Assembly (NCBI RefSeq): GCF_019431375.1
Contig: NZ_CP080267.1
Coordinates: forward strand, 3,165,933-3,229,932
Length of the DNA stretch: 64,000 nucleotides
Origin: Alcanivorax sp.
GTDB taxonomy: Bacteria > Pseudomonadota > Gammaproteobacteria > Pseudomonadales > Alcanivoracaceae
Direction of reading: 5' to 3'
Shown one piece after another: positions 26,601 to 35,663 of this stretch (its first letter is position 1; every line of letters starts with the position of its first letter). The notes under the pieces are model-generated. The model saw only the letters and a list, made by a program, of their open reading frames with translations. It searched no databases and was not told the DNA's origin. The translations under genes and the position numbers were made by a program.

Positions 26601-26870
26601 CTGCGGCCCATCATCATGACCTCCATTACCTTCACCGCCGCGGTGGTGCCGCTGGTACTGGGTAGCGGGGCGGGATCGGAAGTGCGCCAGGCGCTGGGTG
26701 TGGCCCTGTTTTTCGGCATGCTCGGGGTGACGTTGTTCGGCCTGTTTCTGACACCGGTGTTCTATGTGGCGCTGCGCAAGCTGGCCGGCGGTAAGCCGCC
26801 GGTAAGTCAGCATGCCTCCACCATGGATGGCGACCCCCATGGTCAGATTGAAGGAGAAAGTCATGCGTAA
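23676..26870 (+). CDS. RND efflux transporter, HAE1 type (MexF-like)
   Basis: 1064 residues, full length. MNFSRFFVDRPIFAAVLSIIIF opens TM1; TPLEESINGVEGM, the periplasmic domains, VLAIGIVVDDAIVVVENVERN (TM4 with the two Asp of the proton relay), PALAAMLLKP, and the second half with QVGLVVLIALACKNAILIVEFA and GMLGVTLFGLFLTPVFYV. Drug/proton antiporter of the inner membrane. The next gene starts within its 3' end. Confidence 0.96.
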   Translation: MNFSRFFVDRPIFAAVLSIIIFAVGLISLPSLPVSEYPEVVPPSVVVRTVYPGANPKVIAETVATPLEESINGVEGMMYLKSVAGSDGVLQMTVTFRPDIEADDATVRVQNRVSQALARLPEDVRRQGVTTQKQSPTFLMVVHLTSPDGRYDTLYLRNYARLHVRDALARIRGVGDAQVFGGGDYAMRAWLDPDKIAARSLTAGDVVAAMREQNVQVSAGQLGAEPMPSSDFLTLINAQGRLRTTEEFGDIVIKSGADGEIVRLSDVARLELGAGDYTLRAQLDSKDAVAIGIFQAPGANALEIRDQVVSTMDEIATRFPAGVEYETVYDTTIFVSDSIKSVIKTLLEAVLLVVLVVTLFLQTWRASIIPLLAVPISIVGTFGALYLLGYSINTLTLFGLVLAIGIVVDDAIVVVENVERNIEEGLTPLVAAHQAMKEVSGPIVAIGLVLCAVFVPMAFLDGVTGQFYRQFAVTIAISTVISTINSLTLSPALAAMLLKPHSAPKDRLTRIIDALFGWLFRPFNRFFNASSERYQGGVGRSLRHRGMVFVIYALLLAGTGLMFKVVPPGFIPTQDKMYLIAGVKLPEGASLERTDQLLQRVVDIGMETEGVSHAVAFPGLNALQFTNTSNTGLVFFPLEPFDQRSRTAAQINEEINGRIAGLKEGFAFSFMPPPILGLGNGNGYQMFIEDRGNLGYGELQNAVNAMQGAIAQTPGMGFPITSYQANVPQLNADVDRERAKAQGVPITGLFDTLQTYLGSTYVNDFNRFGRTWQVIAQADAPFRDSVADIANLKTRNIHGEMVPIGSMVTISQDFGPDPVLRYNGYPAADLAGEANPAMLSSAQAMEVLSNIAEEVLPAGMSFEWTDLSYQQATQGNAALLVFPLSILLVFLVLAALYESWTLPLAVILIVPMCMLSALLGVWYFDGDNNIFVQVGLVVLIALACKNAILIVEFARELELQGMGVVDAALEACRLRLRPIIMTSITFTAAVVPLVLGSGAGSEVRQALGVALFFGMLGVTLFGLFLTPVFYVALRKLAGGKPPVSQHASTMDGDPHGQIEGESHA

Positions 26871-28272
26871 GTTGTCTATCGCCGCCGCCACCCTGTTGCT
26901 GAGTGCCTGTGCGGTGGGGCCGGACTATCAGGCGCCGCCAACACCGGAGCCGGACGCGTTTCATGCTGCCAATGAAACCAGCACCTCCCGGGAGCAAGCC
27001 GAACAGCAGTTCTGGGCCGGCTTCGAGGACCCGCTGCTGGGGCAACTGATCGACCAGACCCTGGCCGCCAACCACAGCCTGCAGGCCGGTCTGGCCCGCT
27101 ACGATCGGGCCGCCGCCTTGCTGTATGGCGCCAAGCGCGAACAGTGGCCCAGCATTACCGCCAGTGCCAGCGGTGCCGAGCAGCACCTGGCGGATGTGGA
27201 GCGCACCCCGCCCGGTGCCGGTCCGGAACGGGTGGAGCTGTACCAGGCTGGCCTCGCCGCCAACTGGGAACTGGATCTGTTCGGGCGCCTGCGCCGGGTC
27301 ACCCAGTCACAACAGGCGGAGTTGCAAGCCGCTGGTGCGGATCTGGGGGCGTTGAAAGTGGCGCTGGTGGGGCAGCTGGCCAGCAGCTACTTCGAACTGC
27401 GCGGCCTGCAGCAGCAGTTGCTGGTGGCCGAGCAGAACGTGGCCCTGCAGCAGGAGACCCTGGACATCGTCTCCGCCCGGGTGGATGCCGGGCGCGGCAC
27501 CGAGTTCGATCGGGTTCGCGCTCGCTCCCAGTTGCAGCGCACTCGGGCGGAGTTGCCCACCCTGCGTGCCGGCATCCGTGCCGCCATGCATCGCATCGCC
27601 GTGCTCACCGGCCAGCCGCCGGCGGCGTTGATCGCCACGCTGAATGGCGACACCGGTCTGCCGGAAACGTTGCCGGTGATCCCGGTGGACAGCCCCGGTG
27701 ATGTGCTGCGCCGTCGGCCGGATATCGCTGCGGCAGAGCGGCGCCTGGCGGCGGCCACTGCCCGCATCGGGGTGGCCACGGCGGATCTGTTTCCACGCTT
27801 TACCCTCAGTGGTTTGCTGGGTTCGGTGGCGGCGGACAGCAGTGATCTGTTCAGTGGCTCCGCCGAAACCCGGCGGGTGGCCCTGGGCGTGGACTGGACC
27901 TTCCTGGACCACGGCAAGGTCAAGGCGCGCATCGATGCCGCCGACGCGGACAGCCGCGCCGCGCTGGCGGATTATCAGCAGGCGGTGCTGTCGGCCCTGG
28001 AAGACACCGAGACTCGCCTGGTCCGTTACCAGCGCGCCCGCCAGCGGGCCGCGCATCTGGAGCTGGCGGCGGTTAATGCGGAACAGGCCGCCGAGCTGGC
28101 CCGCACGCGTTATGAGCGTGGCTTTATCGGCTACTTCGAAGTGCTCGCCGCGGAGCAGGAACTGACTGCCACCCGGGATGCCCGGGTACGCAGTCAGACC
28201 GGGGTGGTGCTGGCTATGGTGGACGTGTACCGCGCCCTGGCCGGCACCCCGAGTCTCCGACAGGATAAATGA
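26863..28272 (+). CDS. Outer-membrane efflux channel, NodT/OprM family
   Basis: 469 residues from ATG 26863, overlapping the transporter gene by 8 bp. Lipobox LSAC (Cys16). ANWELDLFGRLRRVTQSQQAELQA, RPDIAAAERRLAAATARIGVATADLFPRFTLSG and ERGFIGYFEVLAAEQEL are hallmarks of the NodT branch. Completes the tripartite pump. Confidence 0.94.
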   Translation: MRKLSIAAATLLLSACAVGPDYQAPPTPEPDAFHAANETSTSREQAEQQFWAGFEDPLLGQLIDQTLAANHSLQAGLARYDRAAALLYGAKREQWPSITASASGAEQHLADVERTPPGAGPERVELYQAGLAANWELDLFGRLRRVTQSQQAELQAAGADLGALKVALVGQLASSYFELRGLQQQLLVAEQNVALQQETLDIVSARVDAGRGTEFDRVRARSQLQRTRAELPTLRAGIRAAMHRIAVLTGQPPAALIATLNGDTGLPETLPVIPVDSPGDVLRRRPDIAAAERRLAAATARIGVATADLFPRFTLSGLLGSVAADSSDLFSGSAETRRVALGVDWTFLDHGKVKARIDAADADSRAALADYQQAVLSALEDTETRLVRYQRARQRAAHLELAAVNAEQAAELARTRYERGFIGYFEVLAAEQELTATRDARVRSQTGVVLAMVDVYRALAGTPSLRQDK

Positions 28273-28398
28273 TGGCTGGGGGACGGCTTCCAATGGCGGG
28301 CAGACGCAGAATGTCTGCCTTGCATTCAGCCGTAATCGGGGCAGTCAGCAGTGTATGGTGCGTGTTCGGGGATGCAATTCCTGCTAGCGGGGCATTAT

Positions 28399-28427
28399 AA
28401 AAAAGCGGGCCAGCGGCCCGCTTTTTT
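28399..28427 (+). terminator. Terminator of the RND operon
   Basis: Perfect stem AAAAGCGGGCC / GGCCCGCTTTT with loop AGC and a run of T at the 3' side. It ends the adaptor-pump-channel operon. Confidence 0.9.
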
Positions 28428-28544
28428 ATGGTTCTCCAGAAACACAGAAGGCATTGAACCCGGATGATCCAGACGGATCAGGGACCCAGATCGATACTCC
28501 TGCCAGGGCGACAAGCCGTTGCTGTTCCCTGAACCTGACCGATA

Positions 28545-29774
28545 TCAATCGATCACGGTGAAGGTCATGCCGGCTTTTTCCTGTAGACGCTTGAGCAGGG
28601 AGTCGCCGAGCAGGGAGGCGGTGGTCCAGAAACCGCCGGGAGCATCCGCAGGTACATCTTGCGCTAGGCAGGCTGCAGCCTGGCCCAGCAGCTTGGCGGT
28701 TGAGCCGTAGCCCGGGTCTGCATCGCCGGTCACTTTCACGCGGATGTTGTCGTTGTTGTCGGTAACTCCGAAGAAACGGATGTCGTAGAACCCCGCTTTC
28801 TGGGCTTCCGGGCTGGGGCCTTCGCCGGGTTGTGGCACCACGAATTTGTTGAGCAGCCAGCGGGTGGGTTTGATGGCCGCGGCGGCGAAGAACAGGCCGG
28901 TACCGGTGCCGATGCCCAGGGCTTTCATGCGCCCGCCCATGCCCGGGCCGGCCAGCATGGCTTCGTTGTAGGTGAAGTTGTCGCCGTAAGCATTGCCGCT
29001 GAGGGCGTTGGAGCGATGCACGATGCGGCTGTTGATGGCCTCCATCACGAACGGTGCCGCCCAGGCGCCGAAGTCGTCATCCATGCGCGGCATGCTGATG
29101 CTTTCCTGGCGGGCACTGAAGCCATGGTTTGGCGGACATATCAGGTAGGGGTTAGCCAGTTTCTTGCGCAGTTCGGGATCTTTGCCGGCTTCTTCGGCAA
29201 TGTTCATCATGCTTGCCACGGTGCCGCCGGACACGCCGCCCTTGGCCACTTTTACGCGCATTTTCACGCGGGTGGCGGGGGCCTTGAAGCGGGCTTGGGC
29301 CTGCTGCTGCAGGAAGTAGGTGCCCATGTCGGAGGGAATGGAATCGAAGCCGCAGCAATGCACGATGCGCGCGCCACTCTGTTTGGCCTGGTCTTCGTAT
29401 TTTTCCAGCATGGCGGCAATCCACTGCACTTCACCGGTCAGGTCGCAGTAATCGGTGCCGCTGTTTACACAGGCACGAATCATGGGCTCACCATAGAGCG
29501 CGTAGGGGCCTACGGTGGATACTACCACCCGGGTCTGGGCGCAGAGGGTATCCAGGCTGGCGGCGTCGTTGGCATCGGCGGTGAGCAACGGCAGCGCGCT
29601 ACCGGCCGGGCCCAGTTGGGCCTTTACCTGCTCCAGCTTGTCTTTGGAGCGGCCGGCCGCCGCCCATTTCAGATCGCCATCCACCCCATAAGTGTCAGTG
29701 AGGTACTGGCAGAGAATCTGGCCGACAAAACTGGTGGCGCCGAACACCACCACGTCAAACTGTGCATCACTCAT
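28545..29774 (-). CDS. Saccharopine-dehydrogenase-like NAD(P) reductase
   Basis: 409 residues. Rossmann start FDVVVFGATSFVGQILCQYL, VVVSTVGPYALYGEPMIRACVNSGTDYCDLTGE, HCCGFDSIPSDMGTYFL, then a hydrophobic segment around 280-300. This pattern belongs to the group annotated saccharopine dehydrogenase NADP-binding, which includes trans-acting enoyl reductases of lipid synthesis; true lysine metabolism is unlikely. Monocistronic. Confidence 0.82.
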   Translation of the reverse strand: MSDAQFDVVVFGATSFVGQILCQYLTDTYGVDGDLKWAAAGRSKDKLEQVKAQLGPAGSALPLLTADANDAASLDTLCAQTRVVVSTVGPYALYGEPMIRACVNSGTDYCDLTGEVQWIAAMLEKYEDQAKQSGARIVHCCGFDSIPSDMGTYFLQQQAQARFKAPATRVKMRVKVAKGGVSGGTVASMMNIAEEAGKDPELRKKLANPYLICPPNHGFSARQESISMPRMDDDFGAWAAPFVMEAINSRIVHRSNALSGNAYGDNFTYNEAMLAGPGMGGRMKALGIGTGTGLFFAAAAIKPTRWLLNKFVVPQPGEGPSPEAQKAGFYDIRFFGVTDNNDNIRVKVTGDADPGYGSTAKLLGQAAACLAQDVPADAPGGFWTTASLLGDSLLKRLQEKAGMTFTVID

Positions 29775-29956
29775 GGGATCTCCTCGGAAATGAACGCAAA
29801 GCGAAATCGGAACGATTGTCCAATGATGGACCTATCCTAAGGGATTGATAGGGGTAAACGTAACCGGAAAAACAGGGTCATCGCGGATTCGCGAGGGAAT
29901 CTCTGACAGCCGCCAATGATTCTGTAGGGTGCATTGAGTCGTGGCTATGTGCGCGC

Positions 29957-29986
29957 AAAAAAAAGCCCCATCCGGGAGGATGGGGC
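29957..29986 (-). terminator. Terminator of alkB
   Basis: On the minus strand GCCCCATCC-TCC-CGGATGGGGC followed by eight T. It stands 22 bp after the alkB stop. Confidence 0.9.
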
Positions 29987-30007
29987 AAATGCCATACCCG
30001 GTGCAGA

Positions 30008-31189
30008 CTACGTGGTCTGTTTGATCTGGTATTTACGGATCAGTGCGTCGCGACGTGCCGGATCAAAATTGATGTTGGCGGCGTCATAACCGGCGTGTTC
30101 CAGCATCCGGCGGTCCATGACCTTGAACCATAGAGGCGGTACATAGCTGAGCAGGAACATACCGAAGTAACCGTTGGGCAAGGTCGGCAGGCCGTCGAAA
30201 TGGCGCAGGCTCTGATAGCGACGTGCCGGGTGGGCGTGGTGGTCGGAATGACGCTGCAGGTGAAAGGACGCCCAGTTGGAGAACATGTGGTTACTGTTCC
30301 AGCTATGGTGCGGCTGGGTGCGCTCGTAGCGACCGTTGGCATCCTTGTGACGGAGCAGACCGTAATGTTCCACATAGTTGGCAGAGGTGAGCTGCAGGTA
30401 GGACCACAGGGTAACGGCGGCAATGAACGGCAGCATTTTCCAGCCGAACAGGGCGATGATGCTGCCCCAGATGATCACGCTGAGCAGGCCCGGTTGCAGG
30501 ATCTCATTGTGCAGGGACCATACTGGTTTGTCCTCTTTCTGCAGCCGCGCTTTTTCCAGTTGCCAAGCCCGTTTCATGGTGCCGGGAATTTCCCGCAGGG
30601 CAAACTTCCAGATGGATTCTCCCAGCCGTGAGGAGGCCGGGTCTTCCGGGGTGGCCACGTCGCGGTGGTGGCCCTTGTTGTGTTCGATGGGGAAGTGGCC
30701 GTAGCCCAGCGGCGCCAGCACCAGCTTGGCCAACCAGCGTTCGGTTTTGGTTTTCTTGTGGCCCAGTTCATGGCCCAGGTTTATCCCGGCGGCACCACAG
30801 ACGGTACCGGTAAGTAGAACCATGGCGATGACACCATGCAGGGGCAGGGAGTGGGTACCCACAAACCACATGCTGACCAGATAGGCTGCCAGCAGGATTG
30901 GCACCAAGGCATAGGTCATACGCCGGTAGAACAGGTCGGCTTCCAGTTGCGGCACCACTTCTTCCGGCGGGTTGCTGCGGTCTTCGCCAATCAGCATGTC
31001 CAGCAGCGGGATGGCCAGATAATAGAATACCAGGGGCAGCCACAGCAGCCAGGCTTGCCCGGTTGCCATTACCAGGAGAGGACCCAGGAAAACGGTGCCC
31101 GGTACAAAGAGAGAGACAATCCAGAGATGCCGCTTGCGATCGCGGTACTCGACGCCGGAGGGGCCGATAAAGACGCCAGCTTGACTCAT
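30008..31189 (-). CDS. alkB: Alkane 1-monooxygenase AlkB
   Basis: 393 residues, integral-membrane diiron hydroxylase. Histidine boxes HELGH (140-144), EHNKGHH (169-175) and LQRHSDHH (311-318), plus NYVEHYG (271-277); about six hydrophobic helices. Oxidises the terminal carbon of medium-chain n-alkanes using electrons from rubredoxin. No separate rubredoxin gene is adjacent; the fused rubredoxin of the second AlkB or one elsewhere must serve. Divergent from an AraC regulator at 31355. Confidence 0.96.
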   Translation of the reverse strand: MSQAGVFIGPSGVEYRDRKRHLWIVSLFVPGTVFLGPLLVMATGQAWLLWLPLVFYYLAIPLLDMLIGEDRSNPPEEVVPQLEADLFYRRMTYALVPILLAAYLVSMWFVGTHSLPLHGVIAMVLLTGTVCGAAGINLGHELGHKKTKTERWLAKLVLAPLGYGHFPIEHNKGHHRDVATPEDPASSRLGESIWKFALREIPGTMKRAWQLEKARLQKEDKPVWSLHNEILQPGLLSVIIWGSIIALFGWKMLPFIAAVTLWSYLQLTSANYVEHYGLLRHKDANGRYERTQPHHSWNSNHMFSNWASFHLQRHSDHHAHPARRYQSLRHFDGLPTLPNGYFGMFLLSYVPPLWFKVMDRRMLEHAGYDAANINFDPARRDALIRKYQIKQTT

Positions 31190-31354
31190 GGTATGACCTC
31201 ATTGGTTGTTAGTGGTATCTGAGTTCATCCATGGTGTTCCTGTTGGCGGAAGACCGGCACCCCGTCAGGTGGCAACAAATCGTCTTAAAGTGACAGGTTA
31301 AACAGGCCGTTTAGGGGTAGGCTAGGACTTCCATTACCGTGAGGAGCGTGCCGG

Positions 31355-32383
31355 ATGGCAGACAAGGAAATGGACCGGCTGAAGCCGGCCATTCATCCGA
31401 CCTACAGCCGTGTGCTTTGCGCCCACCTGAAGCAGGAAGGCTTCAGCGATGCGGATATTTTTTCCGGCACCCGGCTGGCCTGGCAGGAGTTGCTCAGTGA
31501 GCACCGCTATCTGAGCCTGGAGCAACTGTCGCGTCTGATACGCCGGGCCTTGCTGCTCACCACAGAGCCCTGGATCGGGCTGAAGATTGGGGCCAATACC
31601 CCGGTGTCGGCCCATGGGGCGCTGGGCTATGCGGTGGTGTCGGCTCCGGACATGCGCACCCTGTTGTCGGTGGTGGCACGCTTTGTGGGCGTACGGCTGC
31701 AACTGATCCGGCTGGAATTTGAAGAAAGCGATGGCTGGGGCCGGCTACGGTTGCACGAAAAAACCGATCTTGGTGATTGCCGGGAATTCCTGCTTGGTGC
31801 CCTGCTGGGTTCCTACTTCCAGATGACGGACTCGGTGTCCACCGGCCGCATTGGCGGTGCGCGGGTACAGCTGCCGTTCCCGCGCCCACCCTGGGCAGAG
31901 CACTATGAGCGTTTGCTGGGCTGCCCGGTAACCTTCGATGCGGATTGTTTTCTGGTGGAGATGCCGCCTGAACAACTGGCCGCGCCCTGCCTGACCGCCG
32001 ACCCGGCCATGCATCGCAATGCCATTCGTGATTGTGAGCATCAGCTCAAGCAGCTGGAGAAAGGCGGGCCTTTCAGTCAACAGGTCAGCCTGGTGTTACT
32101 GGATTGCCAGGGGGCGTTTCCTTCCCTGGAGAGCATGGCGGAAAAGTTTGCCATGTCTCCACGGACCCTGATTCGCAAGCTGAAAGCGGAGGACACCCGA
32201 TACCAGGAATTGCTGGATGATGTGCGCAGCGAACTGGCGGCCTGGTTGCTGACGGAAACCTCTCTGCCCATAGAACGCATTGCCGAGCAGCTGGGTTATC
32301 AGGATACATCCAACTTCAGTCGTACCTTTCGTCGCTGGTTTCAAATGACGCCTCTCGCCATGCGAAAGGCGTCTGAGGTGTAA
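31355..32383 (+). CDS. AraC/XylS regulator, likely of alkane genes
   Basis: 342 residues; GAGGAG before the ATG. N-terminal Arabinose_bd-type domain (about 15-200) and C-terminal helix-turn-helix (LESMAEKFAMSPRTLIRKLKAEDTRYQELLDDVRSELA; IERIAEQLGYQDTSNFSRTFRRWFQMTP). The layout is that of AlkR of Acinetobacter and OruR-like regulators. It stands between two alkB genes, so control of one or both is likely but inferred. Confidence 0.85.
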   Translation: MADKEMDRLKPAIHPTYSRVLCAHLKQEGFSDADIFSGTRLAWQELLSEHRYLSLEQLSRLIRRALLLTTEPWIGLKIGANTPVSAHGALGYAVVSAPDMRTLLSVVARFVGVRLQLIRLEFEESDGWGRLRLHEKTDLGDCREFLLGALLGSYFQMTDSVSTGRIGGARVQLPFPRPPWAEHYERLLGCPVTFDADCFLVEMPPEQLAAPCLTADPAMHRNAIRDCEHQLKQLEKGGPFSQQVSLVLLDCQGAFPSLESMAEKFAMSPRTLIRKLKAEDTRYQELLDDVRSELAAWLLTETSLPIERIAEQLGYQDTSNFSRTFRRWFQMTPLAMRKASEV

Positions 32384-32399
32384 AAGACCCCGGCGCACA

Positions 32400-32409
32400 G
32401 GGGGGGGGG
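32400..32409. repeat. Ten-G homopolymer tract
   Basis: Run of ten G in the 49-bp gap between the convergent AraC regulator and alkB-rubredoxin genes. Prone to slippage in replication or sequencing. Confidence 0.9.
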
Positions 32410-32432
32410 ATTGGTTTGCCGGGGTTGCCCTC

Positions 32433-33854
32433 TCAGTCTTGCTTGAGGACGAAATCCACTTTCTCGCGCACCGCGCAATCCGGGCACGGCCAGTCATTGG
32501 GTATCTGCAACCAGCGGGTGCCGGGCGGGAAACCCTCTTTTTCGTCGCCACGGCTTTCGTCGTAGACATAGCCACAGTTGGGACACTGGAATTGATGGGG
32601 CGTATCGATTTCCTGCTCCGCCTTACGGGCGGCCTCCACGGCATCGTCTGACACATCCGGTTCCGAGTCGGCACTATGGTAGGTCACGGCGGGTTGTTGC
32701 CATTTTTTCAGCAGCTTTTCCCGCTTGTCCGGCTGCAGGTTGGCAAGGGTCAGGTCACCCTTGTAGTGCTGGTACACCAGCGGGTCCATCTTGTGGTACC
32801 AGACAAAGGGGAAGTAGGCCGGCATTAGCATGGAGGCGTAACCGGAAGGCAGTTGCGGGCTGTCATCGAAATGGCGCAGGGCCTGGAAACGCCGGGTGGG
32901 GTTGGCATGGTGATCGGAATGACGCTGCAGCTGATAGAGGAACAGGTTGGTGACGATGTGGTTGCTGTTCCAGGAGTGTTTCGGTTCGCAGCGCTCATAG
33001 CGACCGTCGGCCTTCTTCTGGCGAAGCAGACCGTAGTGTTCCATATAGTTGATCACTTCCAGCAGTGATGCCCCGTAGAACGCCTGCAGCAGCAGGAAAG
33101 GCAGCACGATCCAGCCCAGCCACAGGGCCAGCAGTCCGAACAGCACCACCGTCATCAACCAGGCCTGCAGGTTTTCGTTTTTCAGGGACCACAGGGGGGC
33201 TTCACAACGCTCCAGCCGTTGGGCTTCGATGCTCCATGCCGATTTGACGCTGCCGATCATGGTGCGCGGCAGGAACCGCCAGAAGGATTCACCCATGCGC
33301 GCACTGGCCGGGTCTTCCGGAGTCGCCACGTTCTTGTGGTGGCCCTTGTTGTGTTCCACAAAGAAGTGGCCGTAAGCCACCGGAGCCAATGTAATCTTGG
33401 CCAGCCAGCGCTCGGTTTTTGATTTCTTGTGACCCAGCTCGTGGGCAGTATTGATGGCGATACCGTTAACCGCACCAACAGTGAAGACCAGCCCCACCAA
33501 TCCCCATAACGGTGTTTGCCCCTGGGCTACCAGCCAGGCGCCCATGATGGTGGCGAGATATTGCGTGGGGATATAGGCATAGACGATCAGGCGATAATAT
33601 TTGTCGTCTTCCAGTTGCGGGACGGCGGTTTCCGGCGGGTTGTTGGTGTCGGTACCGATCATCCAGTCGGCCAGGGGGATCAGGCCGTAAACCAGCAAGG
33701 GGCCACCCCAGAGCAGTCCTGGCCAGTCCCAGATAAACATGTAGATGAGTAGAAACGACACAGCCAGCACTGGAATGGCTGGGCTGAGTAACCATAGGTA
33801 ACGTTTGCCGTCATGCCAGTCGGTAAAAGCGGTGGTTTGTTCTGCTGATTTCAT
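32433..33854 (-). CDS. alkB: AlkB-rubredoxin fusion alkane monooxygenase
   Basis: 473 residues. Residues 1-385 form the membrane hydroxylase with His boxes HELGH (138-142), EHNKGHH (167-173), LQRHSDHH (309-316) and NYMEHYG (269-275). A charged linker (about 390-418) joins a complete rubredoxin domain, Cys424-X2-Cys427 and Cys457-X2-Cys460 (CPNCGY, CPDC). The fused rubredoxin should deliver electrons directly to the diiron centre; a rubredoxin reductase is still needed and not seen here. Divergent from almA-2. Confidence 0.96.
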   Translation of the reverse strand: MKSAEQTTAFTDWHDGKRYLWLLSPAIPVLAVSFLLIYMFIWDWPGLLWGGPLLVYGLIPLADWMIGTDTNNPPETAVPQLEDDKYYRLIVYAYIPTQYLATIMGAWLVAQGQTPLWGLVGLVFTVGAVNGIAINTAHELGHKKSKTERWLAKITLAPVAYGHFFVEHNKGHHKNVATPEDPASARMGESFWRFLPRTMIGSVKSAWSIEAQRLERCEAPLWSLKNENLQAWLMTVVLFGLLALWLGWIVLPFLLLQAFYGASLLEVINYMEHYGLLRQKKADGRYERCEPKHSWNSNHIVTNLFLYQLQRHSDHHANPTRRFQALRHFDDSPQLPSGYASMLMPAYFPFVWYHKMDPLVYQHYKGDLTLANLQPDKREKLLKKWQQPAVTYHSADSEPDVSDDAVEAARKAEQEIDTPHQFQCPNCGYVYDESRGDEKEGFPPGTRWLQIPNDWPCPDCAVREKVDFVLKQD

Positions 33855-34104
33855 GTCTCCACCCCACCTGAGATATTGTCACTTTTACGCTATACCCATT
33901 ATTGCGGATGGCCAAGTCGTGCTTTGTATTAACTTGGCAACATGGTGGGGGGTGGTGGCAAGAATTTGCAGTGTCTTATTGCCAGTAAAAAAGATTGTTA
34001 ACGGCGATAAATTACGTTGGGATAGGAGAAGAAAAAACGGGTGTCACTATCGCCGCTGTGGAAGCGACCGGGACGATTTGTCGAAAAGATTCGGGAGAGA
34101 ACGG
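33855..34104. other. Divergent control region of alkB-rubredoxin and almA-2
   Basis: 250 bp, AT-richer than its surroundings (about 33960-34030). No clear operator; a sigma-54-like pair at 33956-33970 has the wrong spacing. Confidence 0.5.
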
Positions 34105-35571
34105 ATGCAAGAAAACAGCAATAGCAGTGATTTTGATGTGCTGATTATTGGTGCCGGGCTATCCGGTATCGGTATGGCCTGTCACCTGCAGAAAGAGTGC
34201 ACCGGCAAGACGTTCGCTATTCTGGAGCGACGCCAGGCCATGGGCGGCACCTGGGATCTGTTTCGCTACCCCGGTATTCGGTCCGACTCGGACATGTTCA
34301 GCTTTGGTTACGGCTTTCGCCCCTGGAATGAGCTGCAAGTGCTGGCGGACGGGCCATCCATTCGCAACTACATTAAAGAAACGGCCGATGAATTCGGCGT
34401 CAGTCAGCATATACATTATGGCTTGACGATCACCGGTGCTGACTGGTCCAGCGAAGAAAAAATCTGGACAGTAACAGCGGTACAGGAAAGTAGCGGAGAT
34501 ACCGCAACCTTCCGCTCCCGTTTTCTGATTGGCTGCACCGGTTATTACAATTACGATCAGGGTTATCTGCCTGAATTTCCCGGTATGGAGCGTTTTCAGG
34601 GAACCTGCGTGCACCCGCAGAAATGGCCGGACGATCTGGATTACCGCGACAAGAAAGTGGTGGTGATCGGTAGCGGTGCCACTGCCGTCACGCTGGTGCC
34701 AGCCATGGCGGAAGAAACTGCCCATATCACCATGCTGCAGCGTTCGCCGTCCTATATTTTCTCTGTTCCCGCTTATGACAAATTGTCCGAATGGCTGGAC
34801 CGTGTGCTGCCGTCCAGTTGGGTGTATCGCATGGCCCGCTGGCGCAATATCAAGTTGCAGCGGTTGATCTATGTGCTGGCGAAAAAGTACCCCGACTTTA
34901 CCCGCAAGCTGCTGCTTTCCAATGTGAAACGCCATGTGGGGAAGGATTTCGACATGACCCACTTTCAGCCCGTGTACCAACCCTGGGACGAGCGACTCTG
35001 TGCGGTGCCGGATGCAGATCTTTTCCGGGACCTGCGCGAAGGCAAAGCCGACATTGTCACCGATCATATCGATACCTTTACGGAAAAAGGCATCCGGCTG
35101 AAATCCGGCCGTGAACTGGAGGCGGACATCATCGTGACCGCCACCGGCCTGAACCTGCAGGTGCTCGGCGGCATGAGTCTGTCCCTGGATGGTGAGCCGC
35201 TGGATGTGAGTGAACGGATGACCTACAAGGGCGTGTTAATGGAAGGGGTGCCGAATATGGCCTGGATATTTGGTTATACCAATGCGTCCTGGACCCTGAA
35301 AGCGGATATCGCGTCGGCCTATATTTGCCGCTTGCTCAATTACATGGACGCGGAAGGGCTAACGGTCGTCACCCCGGAAGGGGACAGCGACCTGACCCTG
35401 GCGGATCGCTCGATCATGGATGCCCTGGCCTCCGGTTATGTGAAGCGTTCACGCCACAAACTGCCACGCCAGGGGCGCCATCATCCGTGGAAGGTCATGA
35501 ATCATTACGGCAAGGACAAGCATATTTTGCTGGAAGAGCCGGTGGAAGACGGGCTGCTGTCGTTTTCGTGA
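34105..35571 (+). CDS. almA: AlmA-type flavin monooxygenase, copy 2
   Basis: 488 residues from ATG 34105 (GGGAGAG before it). FAD motif GAGLSG (16-21), GGTWDLFRYPGIRSDSDMF, FQGTCVHPQKWP fingerprint, GSGATA, and TATGLN. By eye it shares well over half its residues with copy 1. Its position next to alkB-rubredoxin gives a compact unit for mid- and long-chain alkanes. Confidence 0.88.
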   Translation: MQENSNSSDFDVLIIGAGLSGIGMACHLQKECTGKTFAILERRQAMGGTWDLFRYPGIRSDSDMFSFGYGFRPWNELQVLADGPSIRNYIKETADEFGVSQHIHYGLTITGADWSSEEKIWTVTAVQESSGDTATFRSRFLIGCTGYYNYDQGYLPEFPGMERFQGTCVHPQKWPDDLDYRDKKVVVIGSGATAVTLVPAMAEETAHITMLQRSPSYIFSVPAYDKLSEWLDRVLPSSWVYRMARWRNIKLQRLIYVLAKKYPDFTRKLLLSNVKRHVGKDFDMTHFQPVYQPWDERLCAVPDADLFRDLREGKADIVTDHIDTFTEKGIRLKSGRELEADIIVTATGLNLQVLGGMSLSLDGEPLDVSERMTYKGVLMEGVPNMAWIFGYTNASWTLKADIASAYICRLLNYMDAEGLTVVTPEGDSDLTLADRSIMDALASGYVKRSRHKLPRQGRHHPWKVMNHYGKDKHILLEEPVEDGLLSFS

Positions 35572-35583
35572 CGGGAGAGAATT

Positions 35584-35655
35584 AGCTACGAGCTACGAAA
35601 AATAAAATAGGGTTTGTGGGTTTGCTTTCTCGCAGCTCATAGCTCGTAGCTCGAA
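35584..35655. repeat. Intergenic arm pair R6, AGCTACG words, no core
   Basis: AGCTACGAGCTACGA (35584-35598) faces CAGCTCATAGCTCGTAGCTC (35633-35652), its imperfect complement. It lies between convergent genes almA-2 and ychJ. The spacer lacks the GGCCGCGCC hairpin, so it is a core-less relative. Confidence 0.65.
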
Positions 35656-35663
35656 ACGGATCA

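Noticed and set aside
31287..31295. AAAGTGACA shared by both alkB control regions (also 33877-33885, opposite strand)
   Set aside because: Nine bases shared between two gaps of a few hundred bases is expected about once by chance, and the positions and orientations differ.
33956..33970. Sigma-54-like TGGCA...TTTGCA before almA-2
   Set aside because: The GG and GC elements are one base too close; sigma-54 spacing is strict.
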